From positions 1-61,945 of the forward strand of contig JBBSEZ010000007.1 of assembly GCA_038239195.1 (NCBI GenBank): a stretch of 61,945 nucleotides of DNA, given 5' to 3'. A program made the position numbers and the translations under genes. The notes beneath the pieces were generated by a model. The model searched no databases and had not been told where the DNA came from. It saw only the letters and a list, made by a program, of their open reading frames with translations. Positions 53,346-61,876 of the stretch are shown here, in pieces (position 1 is the stretch's first letter; every line of letters starts with the position of its first letter). The stretch comes from JBBSEZ01 sp038239195. Lineage in GTDB: Bacteria > Planctomycetota > Planctomycetia > Gemmatales > Gemmataceae.

Positions 53346-55628
53346 ATGTCGCAGGACGAAGCGGTGCTGCACGCGGTGCTGCGGCAGTTGCGGCTGCCGG
53401 CCGCGCGGGCCGAGGAAGCGACCACCCGCGTCGGGGTGGCGGAACTGCTCGAGGCGCTGTCGCGCTTCGCCGAGTTGCTGCCGGCCGGGGAGCGACCCAC
53501 GGTCCCCGCCGACCTGCTCGAGTACGTGGCGGACACCAACGCGCTGGAGCCGCTGCGTCGCGAGCGCGGGCTGCCCGTCACCGTGGTGCTCTACGCCAGC
53601 GCCCACCCGGGATACTTCGAGGGAGAAGGGCGCATCGGCGAGCAGGCGTGGCGGCTCTGCCACACCGATGGCGGGCCGATCGGCCCGTCGCCGCCGCGCG
53701 ACCGGCTGCTGGATGAGGTGATCCGGCTGGCCGAGGCGATGCACGACAAGAACCCGTTCGGCGAGGTCCCGTTCGACGGCGGGAAGACGATCCTGGTCCA
53801 GGAAGGCAAGCACTTCCAGGCGGTGACGGCGCTCTACGGGGCGCTGGGCATGGCCCGCTTCATCCTGGCCAAGGGGGGAGTGCGCTACTACGCCACCGGC
53901 CCGGTCCCTCCGGGAGAGAAGCAGGCCGCGCTGTGCCGCTGGGCGGCCTCGTCGGCGCTGGCGGGGGTGCTGGCCCACAAGTACATCGGCGGGCCCGACA
54001 TGCGCATGGGCGAGGAGGAGATGGCCTGGGTCGATGCCACGGCGGCGGAGGTCGGCGCCGCGCGCGGCGTGCGCCAGCACCCGGCGGTCACGGGCCTGGC
54101 GGCCGCGGCGGGCGGCTTCCCCCACCAGGCCTGGGAACTGACCGGGCGGACCGTCGTCGCCTCCCTCAACGAGGCGCTGCGCCACCCCGGGATGGCCCGC
54201 TACGGGCTGTCGAACGCGGCGCCCGTGCGCGTGCTGATTCAGGGCTTCGGCGACGTGGGCGGGTCGGTGGCCCGGCTGCTGACGGAGGAATCGCCCGCCG
54301 GCGCGTTCCGCATCGTGGGCGTCAGCGACGAGTTCGGCGGGCTCTATCGAGCAGAGGGACTGGACGTCCCGGCGCTTTTGAGGCTGCGCGCCGGCCGGCG
54401 CCCGATCGTGGAGCACGTCGGGCCGCTCGACGCGCTGTGGCTGGCCGCGCCCAGCGAGGCGGACCGCGCTCGCCCGGCCTTTCGCGGGACCGACAGCCTC
54501 GAGTTGATGGTGCAGGAGGCCGACGTCTTCATCCCCGCCGCCATCCCGAACGTGATCGACGAGGGCGTGGCCCGTCGTCTGCGCGTGCGCCTGGTGGCCG
54601 AGGGCGCCAACAACGCCGTGGCCCCGCGCGTGGAGGAGTTGCTGCACCGCCAGGGCATCCTTTACCTGCCGGGACAGGCCCTGAACTGGGGCGGGGTCAA
54701 GGGCTCGACGCTGGAGGCCCTGTTCCGCGAGTTGACGAAGCGCACCCTGGGATGGGCGGACGTCGAGTGCCGGGTGCGGTCGGCGCTGGCGCCGTTGGCC
54801 GGCGCGGTGGACGTGACGTGGGCGCTGGAGTTGCTCCGCGGCGGGCTCCCGGCCCCGCCGCTGGACCGCGAAGAGACGCGGGCGTTCGCCGTCGCCATCC
54901 TGGAAGACCTCGCGCGCAGCAACACGCGCTGGCTGATGAACGAGCTGGTGGCCTGCGCCTACGCCCGCCCGCCCCTGGAGCTGGTGCGCAACCTGTCGGC
55001 GACCGTGCGGGCGCTCAAGGTACAATTGCTATCGCTGGTGGAGCAGGGGCTGGGGGCGGAGTTCTTCGAGCCGGAGGCCTCGCTCCAGCGCCTGCGCAAC
55101 CTGCTGGACGGCAAACTGCGCGAGTTGCTGGCGGACGTGGGCTCCGAGGGGCTGACGGCCACGCAGGTGGTGGAGCAGCGGCAGATGCTCCAGCAGATGC
55201 AGACGACGATCCCGACGGGCCTCACGCCGGTGTTCGCCTCGCTGCTGGCGGCGCTCGACCTGGCGCGGCAGAAGGTGATGGACCCGGGCGGGTACGCCCA
55301 GGAATCGCTGCAGCGCGATCTGGAGGTGCTGCGCCAGGCCCAATCGACGGCCACGCAGTTGGAGGACAGCCTCTACCGGCTGCAGCGCGTTCACCCCGGG
55401 CCGAACCGGGCAGCCTTCGCGCGAGCCCTGATCGACCTGATCGCGGATCGCCAGCGCTCGCCGGTGGTGCGGCGCAACGCGGCCCTGGCGGTGGCGAAGC
55501 TTGGGAGCGCCGACCCGGGCCATCGGCTCGTGCTGCTGGAGGCGCTGGCGGACGCCAACCTGTCGGTGCGCGCCGCGTGCCGCTGGGCGCTGCACCAGAT
55601 GGCCATCGCGACGCCGGGGGCGCTGTGA
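53346..55628 (+). CDS. Glutamate/leucine dehydrogenase-like protein with C-terminal helical repeat extension
   Basis: 760 residues from ATG 53346, with AAGGAGG eight bases upstream; ATG 53328 is the alternative. The core (about 90-500) is an ELFV dehydrogenase: K135 in MHDKNPFGE, catalytic-type Lys K147 in PFDGGKTIL (family usually GGGKGG), Asp D218 in GPDMRMGEEEM, and the NAD(P) loop QGFGDVGG (G300, G302, G305); 'AEGANNAVAP' and LNWGGVKGS are the family's later motifs. The C-terminal 260 residues are helical, ending in a HEAT-like repeat pair (about 695-757). Such a fused tail suggests a regulatory or scaffold role. It is the fourth gene of a signalling cluster. Confidence 0.83.
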   Translation: MSQDEAVLHAVLRQLRLPAARAEEATTRVGVAELLEALSRFAELLPAGERPTVPADLLEYVADTNALEPLRRERGLPVTVVLYASAHPGYFEGEGRIGEQAWRLCHTDGGPIGPSPPRDRLLDEVIRLAEAMHDKNPFGEVPFDGGKTILVQEGKHFQAVTALYGALGMARFILAKGGVRYYATGPVPPGEKQAALCRWAASSALAGVLAHKYIGGPDMRMGEEEMAWVDATAAEVGAARGVRQHPAVTGLAAAAGGFPHQAWELTGRTVVASLNEALRHPGMARYGLSNAAPVRVLIQGFGDVGGSVARLLTEESPAGAFRIVGVSDEFGGLYRAEGLDVPALLRLRAGRRPIVEHVGPLDALWLAAPSEADRARPAFRGTDSLELMVQEADVFIPAAIPNVIDEGVARRLRVRLVAEGANNAVAPRVEELLHRQGILYLPGQALNWGGVKGSTLEALFRELTKRTLGWADVECRVRSALAPLAGAVDVTWALELLRGGLPAPPLDREETRAFAVAILEDLARSNTRWLMNELVACAYARPPLELVRNLSATVRALKVQLLSLVEQGLGAEFFEPEASLQRLRNLLDGKLRELLADVGSEGLTATQVVEQRQMLQQMQTTIPTGLTPVFASLLAALDLARQKVMDPGGYAQESLQRDLEVLRQAQSTATQLEDSLYRLQRVHPGPNRAAFARALIDLIADRQRSPVVRRNAALAVAKLGSADPGHRLVLLEALADANLSVRAACRWALHQMAIATPGAL

Positions 55629-55647
55629 GGGTTGGGGGAACCAGACC

Positions 55648-56751
55648 ATGAAGATCCGGCGCATCTCGGCCTACCGGGTGGAACTGCCGCTGCGCGAGGG
55701 CAGTTACCGCTGGTCGGGCGGCAAGGCCGTCACCGTCTTCGACAGCACGGTGGTGCGCGTCGATACCGACGAGGGCGTCACCGGCCACGGCGAGGTCTGC
55801 CCGCTGGGGCCGTTCTACCTGCCCGCCTACGCCAACGGGGTGCGCGCCGGCATCGCCGAGCTCGGGCCTCACCTTCTCGGCGAAGACCCGCGCGAGCTCC
55901 TCAAGTTGCAGCGGCGCATGGACGCCGCCCTGAAGGGCCACCCCTACGTCAAGTCCGGCATCGACATGGCCTGCTGGGACATTCTCGGCAAGGCATCCGG
56001 CCAGCCGGTCTGCACGCTGCTGGGCGGCCGCTACGGCGACGACTTCGTCCTCTACCGGGCCATCTCGCAGGAGGCCCCCGAGGCGATGGCCCGGCGCGTG
56101 GCCGGCTACCGCGCCGAGGGCTACACGCGCTTCCAGCTCAAGGTAGGCGGCGATCCCGCCGAGGACGTCGCCCGCATCCGCGCCGTGGCAAAGGAGCTGC
56201 GGCCCGGCGACCGGCTCGTGGCCGACGCCAACACCGGCTGGCTGATGCACGACGCCTTGCGGGTGGTGCGAGCCGTTCGCGACGTCGACGTCTACATCGA
56301 GCAGCCTTGCCTGAGCTACGAGGAGTGTCTGTCGGTGCGCCGCCACACCGACCACCCGTTCGTGCTCGATGAGGTCGTCGATTCGATCGACATGCTGCTG
56401 CGTGGGCGGGCGGACCTGGCGATGGACGTGGTGAACATCAAGATCAGCAAGTTCGGGGGCCTGACCAAGGCGCGGCAGGCGCGCGACCTGTGCGCGTCGC
56501 TGGGCATCGCCATGACCCTGGAGGATAGCTGGGGCGGCGACGTCGTCACCGCGGCCATCGCCCACCTGGCGCACAGCACGCCGCCGGAGCTGCTGTTCAC
56601 GGCGACCGACTTCAACAGTTACGTGACCGTGAGCATCGCCGAGGGGGCGCCGCAGCGCAAGGACGGGCGGATGGCGGCATCGAGCGCGCCGGGGCTGGGC
56701 GTCGTGCCGCGGCCGGAGGTGCTGGGGGAGGCGGTGGTCGTGGTGGAGTGA
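55648..56751 (+). CDS. Enolase-superfamily dehydratase, probably cis-3-hydroxy-L-proline dehydratase type
   Basis: 367 residues, full length for the mandelate racemase/muconate lactonising group. Catalytic Lys K165 in FQLKVGG, metal ligands D193 (ADANTGW), E218 (YIEQP) and D241/E242 (VLDEVVDS), and Lys K265 in NIKISKFGG match the pattern I associate with cis-3-hydroxy-L-proline dehydratases. N-terminal 'RVELPLREGSYRWSGGK' is also shared by that subgroup. It would produce a pyrroline carboxylate from cis-3-hydroxyproline in an amino-acid catabolic route. It starts 19 bases after the dehydrogenase-like gene. Specific substrate is a fair guess, not proven. Confidence 0.85.
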   Translation: MKIRRISAYRVELPLREGSYRWSGGKAVTVFDSTVVRVDTDEGVTGHGEVCPLGPFYLPAYANGVRAGIAELGPHLLGEDPRELLKLQRRMDAALKGHPYVKSGIDMACWDILGKASGQPVCTLLGGRYGDDFVLYRAISQEAPEAMARRVAGYRAEGYTRFQLKVGGDPAEDVARIRAVAKELRPGDRLVADANTGWLMHDALRVVRAVRDVDVYIEQPCLSYEECLSVRRHTDHPFVLDEVVDSIDMLLRGRADLAMDVVNIKISKFGGLTKARQARDLCASLGIAMTLEDSWGGDVVTAAIAHLAHSTPPELLFTATDFNSYVTVSIAEGAPQRKDGRMAASSAPGLGVVPRPEVLGEAVVVVE

Positions 56752-56805
56752 GCGCGCTCTGGGCACTCTGCCCACTGCCGGGCACGGGCGAGGCGAAGGC
56801 GGTCC

Positions 56806-59238
56806 TCAGGGCCCTTGCCGAGGGGCTTTCTGCTGCGCGTTGAACTGCTGGACGGCGGACGCCTCGGCCTCCCAGTACCGGGACAATCGGCCCCACGGGT
56901 TCGTCCCCGCCACTTCCGTGACGTAGCAGTAGCCGATTCGTTTCTCGCCCATCCCGCGGACGTATGCTCTCATTTGCTCGGGGGAGTCGATCTTGAAGAG
57001 CAGGGCGGCGAAGCGGGTTGCGGGATAACGGAACGCCCACGGAGGGGGACGATAGCTGCTGAAGCCCTTCGGCGCCTCGGCCAGGCAAACGACGTCGGAA
57101 GCGGGGCGCGCGAGGTACTCCTCGGCGCAGACCGTGCCCGGGTTCGTGACGACGAGGGCCAGGCCGTGGTGCTTCCGCACGTACTCGTACAAGGCCACGT
57201 AGTAGTCCACTTTGTCGAGGGCGGTCGCCTGCTCGTCGAAGAAGATGCCCTGGGCCTCCGGGTAGAGCCGAGCCCATCGGTCCACGTCGGCTTTCACCTG
57301 CTCGAGCGGGCGGGTGGCGTATTTCGTGCTGACGTAGCCGATGAGGGTGATGCCTTTCGCCCGGGCCCGGCGAAGAACCTTGGAGTAGTTTGGGTCGGCC
57401 ACCGTCCCTGGCCCGCTATCCGGGTTGACGATCGCCACGGTGGCCGCGGCGGCCGGGGAGTCGATGAGCCGGTCCCATTGTGCCAGGCCCTCGGCGGAAG
57501 GGTAGAAATAAGCCGGCACCAGGAGCCTCAACCGCGGCGGGGCCTCGGTTGCCGGGCCTCCCGTTTGGCCGACCGGCGCGGGCCCCTTGGCGCTCTCGAA
57601 GGAGCGGGCCCCCACGTAAACGGCAACGCCGAGGGCCCCGAGGAGCAGGACGGCCACGGCCCCGAGCAGGGCCCAGGGCCGCCGGCGCTTCTCTGCCGGA
57701 TGGCGTGGCGTGGCCGGGGCACCAGCGCATTGCCCCACCGGAGCGGGTGGCGGAAGGCCCACCCCTACGGGTGAGGGAACGGCCGTTGGCCTTGGCCGGC
57801 CGGCCCCGTCGGCGTCCTCGGGGCCAGCAGGAGGGAAGGGGGGCTGGGCCGCCAGGGCGCCCACTCGGGCCCCGCCCTGCTGGGACACGGCCCCCGTCAG
57901 GGTGTGGGTGGCATTGCCACCCACCCCTCCCGGGCCCCCGGCAAGGATCGGAAGGGGGGAGAGGGGCCACGAGGCGTCAATGGAGGTTTCGTCACCCGCC
58001 TGCCAGGGGAAGGAGGTCGCGGAAGAAGGGGGCCCGTACAGGAAGGCGGGCGGGATGGGGACCGCCGAGGTGGCGGAAGAATCCGTGGGGGTCGGGCCCC
58101 CTGACGATCTCGTTAAAGTGACGACCAGTTCCGGCATCTCCGCGGCGGGCGGCGGCGGCACGGGTGCCTGCGTCCAGGGGGCCAGGGCCTCGACCACCTC
58201 GGCGGGGGCCTGAAAGCGCTCCTCCGGCGCCTTGGCCATCATCCGGTCGAGTATGGCGGCCAGGCCCTCGGGCACCTCCGGCCGGAGGTCGCGGAGCGGC
58301 CAGGGCTGGCTGGGAGGACGGGGTGAGTTGGGCGAGGCCCTTCTGTCGAGAAGCGGTCCCTGCGGGGATGGGCTTTGCCCGGCAAGGAGGAAGTAGAAGG
58401 TGGCCCCCAGGCTGTAGACGTCGGCCCGGACGTCGGCGGCATGGCTGTCCAGCGCCTGTTCGGGTGCCATGTAACTGGCCGTACCCAGGGCGGTCTCGAC
58501 GTTACGGCTACTGAGGTCGTCGGTTTCGTCGTGGAAGAAACGCGCCAGGCCCATGTCGAGGAGCTTGACGGTCCCGGTGCGTTCGAGGAGCAGGTTGGAC
58601 GGCTTGACGTCGCGGTGAACGAGCCCTGCCTCGTGGGCGTGCTGCAGGCCCAGCGCCGCCTGCCGGACGTAATGCGCGGCGCGGAGGGGGGTGAGGGGCC
58701 CGTGCTCCCTGACGAGCTTGTGAAAAGTGCTGCCGTCGATGTGCTCCATGACCAGGAAGTGAACGTTGCCGTCCCGATCGACGTCGTGGCCGCCGACGAT
58801 GTTGGGATGACGGAGTTGGGCGACGGCACGTGCCTCGCGGTGGAAGCGCTCCAGCGCGGCGGGGTTGTTGGAGTGGGTTGGGGGCAGGACCTTCACGGCG
58901 ACGCGGCGGCGCATTACCTTGTGTTCGCAGAGGAAGACCTGGCCCATGCCGCCAGAGCCCAGGGGGCCGAGGACCACGTATTTGCCGCTGAGGATGAAGT
59001 GCCGCCACCTGCCGAGGAGGAGCTGTTCGACCTGAAAGCGCGTCAGGAGCCGGTCCCGCACCATGGCGTTGGCCAACGCCCGGGGCACCTTGGGCAGCAG
59101 ACCGGGACCGGGCGTGGCAGGATCGCCCCCACTCGTCTTGAGCCGGTGTTGGAGATAAGCCTGAAGGTCTTGCGGGCTCAGCAGGCCGCTCTTGACGGCC
59201 AACTCAAGGAACTGGGTCGAGGTGGATGGAGCAGACAT
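56806..59238 (-). CDS. Ser/Thr kinase fused to a spherulin-4/GH135-like domain
   Basis: 810 residues from ATG 59238 (GGAAAGG upstream). Kinase about 88-350: glycine loop PLGSGGMGQVFL, K116 in VAVKV, HRD at 208-210, DMG (228-230) instead of DFG, APE at 258-260. Then a Pro/Gly/Ser-rich linker (about 355-515), one membrane helix (about 521-543), and a TIM-barrel-like domain (about 570-795) matching spherulin 4 (PF12138, GH135): LLVPAYFYPS, 'TVAIVNPDSGPG', GYVSTKYATRP, the acidic pair D668-E669 in GIFFDEQ, LVVTNPGT, and E721 in LAEAPKGF. The fold suggests a cytoplasmic kinase with an outer glycan-acting or glycan-sensing part. The FHA gene lies 190 bases upstream on the same strand. Confidence 0.9.
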   Translation of the reverse strand: MSAPSTSTQFLELAVKSGLLSPQDLQAYLQHRLKTSGGDPATPGPGLLPKVPRALANAMVRDRLLTRFQVEQLLLGRWRHFILSGKYVVLGPLGSGGMGQVFLCEHKVMRRRVAVKVLPPTHSNNPAALERFHREARAVAQLRHPNIVGGHDVDRDGNVHFLVMEHIDGSTFHKLVREHGPLTPLRAAHYVRQAALGLQHAHEAGLVHRDVKPSNLLLERTGTVKLLDMGLARFFHDETDDLSSRNVETALGTASYMAPEQALDSHAADVRADVYSLGATFYFLLAGQSPSPQGPLLDRRASPNSPRPPSQPWPLRDLRPEVPEGLAAILDRMMAKAPEERFQAPAEVVEALAPWTQAPVPPPPAAEMPELVVTLTRSSGGPTPTDSSATSAVPIPPAFLYGPPSSATSFPWQAGDETSIDASWPLSPLPILAGGPGGVGGNATHTLTGAVSQQGGARVGALAAQPPFPPAGPEDADGAGRPRPTAVPSPVGVGLPPPAPVGQCAGAPATPRHPAEKRRRPWALLGAVAVLLLGALGVAVYVGARSFESAKGPAPVGQTGGPATEAPPRLRLLVPAYFYPSAEGLAQWDRLIDSPAAAATVAIVNPDSGPGTVADPNYSKVLRRARAKGITLIGYVSTKYATRPLEQVKADVDRWARLYPEAQGIFFDEQATALDKVDYYVALYEYVRKHHGLALVVTNPGTVCAEEYLARPASDVVCLAEAPKGFSSYRPPPWAFRYPATRFAALLFKIDSPEQMRAYVRGMGEKRIGYCYVTEVAGTNPWGRLSRYWEAEASAVQQFNAQQKAPRQGP

Positions 59239-59428
59239 CGCCACACCTTTCCGGGAGGCGCCCCAACCGCTTCCGATCGAAGGCTTTTCCGGGACGGCGG
59301 GGGGTGGCCAGGCAGGAGCATGCGTAACGTGCAATTTCGATCATACACCAGCGTTGGGAGGACAAGCAAGCACTTTCGCGCGCGGGAACGCGCCCGTGGA
59401 GAAAAAGGCCCGGACGCCCCCAGAAGGG

Positions 59429-60070
59429 TCACGTCTTCTTGGGCTTCTTCTGGCGGGACGTGCGGGCGTCTTCCATGTCCGCCAGCAGGTCGAGCATGTC
59501 GGCGTTTGGCGGGGCCTCCTCCGGCTCGTCGGGGAAAAGGTCGAGCACGACCTCCTCCTCGACGGCGACGAGCTCGGGGTCTTCCTGGGACCAGTGCTGC
59601 TTCCTTTCGGGGCCCAGTTCCAGTTCCAGGACGGGCCCCTCTTCGATCACTTCGAGGCCCTCGGCCACCTCCAGTTCCTCTCCCACCACTTCGAGGCCCT
59701 CCCCCACCTCTTCCCCCCTCGCCTGCCCGAGCACCTCGAATGGCGAGCCCTGGTCGTCCAGGCCCAGCGGCTCCATGCTGAGCTCGTACTCCACCACGAA
59801 CGTCACGGGCCCCACTTCGATGCGGTCGCTGGGGCCGACGGCTTCCGTGCCCACGACGCGGGCACCGTTGAGAAAGGTGCCGTTGACGCTATCGAGGTCC
59901 TCGATCGTGACCTGGCCGTCGCGCATGCGCAACCGGCAATGCCGCCGGCTCACCTCGGCCGACGGGATGCGCACCGTGTTGCCCCTGCTCCGCCCGATCA
60001 CCGCCGACGGGCCCGTCAACTCGAACACCTTGCGCTGCCGGCCCTGTCCGACCACGAGTCGCACTTCCAT
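59429..60070 (-). CDS. FHA-domain protein with acidic Glu/Val/Leu-repeat tail
   Basis: 213 residues from ATG 60070 (GAAGAGG upstream). FHA domain about 1-95: VIGRSRGNTVRIP, phosphothreonine-binding Ser-Arg-Arg-His (SRRHC) and the typical DLDSVNGTFLNG. The remaining 115 residues are very acidic, with imperfect repeats of GLEVVGEELEVAEGLEV type, and end in a Lys/Arg-rich tail (TSRQKKPKKT). No other domain. As FHA domains bind phosphothreonine, the kinase encoded directly downstream on the same strand is the obvious partner. Confidence 0.93.
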   Translation of the reverse strand: MEVRLVVGQGRQRKVFELTGPSAVIGRSRGNTVRIPSAEVSRRHCRLRMRDGQVTIEDLDSVNGTFLNGARVVGTEAVGPSDRIEVGPVTFVVEYELSMEPLGLDDQGSPFEVLGQARGEEVGEGLEVVGEELEVAEGLEVIEEGPVLELELGPERKQHWSQEDPELVAVEEEVVLDLFPDEPEEAPPNADMLDLLADMEDARTSRQKKPKKT

Positions 60071-60240
60071 CGTCGCAACCTCTTCGCGCCCCCGTCGCTC
60101 TCCCCGTCTTTAGCATACGGGCGGGCGAGGGCCCGCCACAAGAACAAAGGGGCCCGCGTGTCTCTCCCTGGCGAGGGCCGGCGGCGGGCGATAAGATGGT
60201 GGGACTGGATCGGCCCCCCCGGCGGAGAGCTGGAAGCGAC

Positions 60241-61809
60241 ATGGTTGTTCGTACACGTTTCGCCCCGAGCCCGACGGGCTATTTGCACATCGGCGGCGTC
60301 CGCACGGCGCTGTTCAACTGGCTGTTCGCGCGCCACCACGGCGGCGAGTGCGTGTTCATCTTGCGCGTCGATGACACCGACGCCCAGCGCAACGTGGCCG
60401 AGGCCCTCGCCCCGATCTTGCACGGCTTTCGCTGGCTGCATCTTGACTGGGACGAGGGCGCCGAGGTCGGCGGGCCGCACGGCCCTTACTACCAGTCGCA
60501 GAAGCAGCCGGTCTATCGGGAGGCCGTGCGACAACTCGTTGAGAAAGGCCACGCCTACCACGATTACGCCACGGCGGATGAGATGGCCGCCGAGCGAGCC
60601 GTGGCGGAGGGCGCCAATCGTCAGTTCGTCTACAGCCGCAAGTGGATGGCCGAGACGCCGGCCGAGCTCGCCCGCTTCGAGGCCGAGGGGCGAAAGGGCG
60701 TCGTGCGCCTCAAGATGCCGCGCGAGGGCGCCTGCACGTTCGCCGACCTCATCCGCGGCGACATGAGGGTGGAGTGGTCCAACGAGGCGGACCACGTGAT
60801 TCAGCGTACCGACGGGACGTGCCTGTACAACCTCGCCAACGTCGTCGATGACTACGACATGAAGATCACGCACGTGATCCGGGCGGAGGAGCACCTGTCG
60901 AACACACCGCGGCAAATCTTCATCGCCCGCGGGCTCGGGTACGACCTGCCCCAGTATGCCCACGTGCCCTTCGTCGCCGAGCCTGGCAGCAAGACCAAAC
61001 TGAGCAAGCGCAAGCTCAAGCAATACCTGAAGAACCCAGACTTCAAGAAGATCGCCGATCACGGACAGGCCATTGCCAACGCCATCGGGCTGACTACCAG
61101 CGAGGAGTGTTTCAACCCGGTGATCGGCGATTTCTACGAGCAGGTTGGCTATCTGCCCGAGGCAATCCTGAACTACTTGCTTCTGCTGGGCTGGTCGCAC
61201 CCCGACGGCAAAACGGAGATGTTCACGCTCGACGAAATGGTCCGCATCTTCTCGCTGGAGCAAGTCAGCAAGGGCCCGGCCAGCTTCGACGCCAAGAAGC
61301 TGTTCGCCTTCCAGGAGCGCTACATGACCGTCCTGCCCCTGGAGAAAAAGCTCCCGATGGTCTTGCCGTATCTGGAAAAGGCCAACCTCATCCCCTCGCC
61401 GCCTCCCCCCGAGGTGGTCGAGAAGGTGACGGCCATCGTGCGCGCCGCCGGGGAGCGCATCAAGGTCGCGGGCGACGTCCTCGACTACCGCGACTTCTTC
61501 ACGCCCGACGATCAGTTGCCGTACGACGAGAAGGCGTTCGACAAATTCGTCCGCAAGCCAGAGGCGGCCCAGTTCCTGGCGCGGTGCAAGGAGCGGCTGG
61601 CGGCGACACCCGCCTTCGACGTCGCATCGCTGGAGAAGACGATCGAGGCCTTCGCGACGGCCGAGGGCGTGGGGCTCGGCCAGATCGTCCAGCCGCTGCG
61701 CGTCGCCCTGACGGGCAAGGCGGCGAGCTTCGGGGCGTTCGACATCCTCGCCATCCACGGCAAGCAGCGCTGCCTGGCCCGCATCGCGCTGGCGCTGGCG
61801 CGCGTGTGA
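60241..61809 (+). CDS. gltX: Glutamyl-tRNA synthetase
   Basis: 522 residues from ATG 60241. Class I synthetase signatures: RFAPSPTGYLHIGG with the HIGH-type HIGG at 16-19 and the KMSKS-type KLSKR at 253-257, plus 'HVIRAEEHLSNTPRQ'. It charges tRNA-Glu (or both tRNA-Glu and tRNA-Gln when non-discriminating, which is not decidable here). Length is slightly above the usual 470-500; an insert after the KLSKR motif ('KQYLKNPDFKKIADHGQ') may explain it. C-terminal anticodon-binding helical domain present, ending 'QRCLARIALALARV'. A strong hairpin follows. Confidence 0.95.
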   Translation: MVVRTRFAPSPTGYLHIGGVRTALFNWLFARHHGGECVFILRVDDTDAQRNVAEALAPILHGFRWLHLDWDEGAEVGGPHGPYYQSQKQPVYREAVRQLVEKGHAYHDYATADEMAAERAVAEGANRQFVYSRKWMAETPAELARFEAEGRKGVVRLKMPREGACTFADLIRGDMRVEWSNEADHVIQRTDGTCLYNLANVVDDYDMKITHVIRAEEHLSNTPRQIFIARGLGYDLPQYAHVPFVAEPGSKTKLSKRKLKQYLKNPDFKKIADHGQAIANAIGLTTSEECFNPVIGDFYEQVGYLPEAILNYLLLLGWSHPDGKTEMFTLDEMVRIFSLEQVSKGPASFDAKKLFAFQERYMTVLPLEKKLPMVLPYLEKANLIPSPPPPEVVEKVTAIVRAAGERIKVAGDVLDYRDFFTPDDQLPYDEKAFDKFVRKPEAAQFLARCKERLAATPAFDVASLEKTIEAFATAEGVGLGQIVQPLRVALTGKAASFGAFDILAIHGKQRCLARIALALARV

Positions 61810-61819
61810 CGTTCTCGCG

Positions 61820-61876
61820 TTTAGCGACGCGTCGCAGAAGCGTGGCGGCCCCACGCTTCTGCGCAGCGGCGCTAAA
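61820..61876 (+). terminator. Long hairpin after gltX
   Basis: Inner perfect 12-bp arms GCAGAAGCGTGG (61834-61845) and CCACGCTTCTGC (61851-61862) around CGGCC, flanked by outer arms TTTAGCG (61820-61826) and CGCTAAA (61870-61876). No long T-run follows (AAAAGACC). It most likely ends or protects the gltX transcript, or is a palindromic repeat of the same kind as other hairpins in this genome. Confidence 0.6.
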
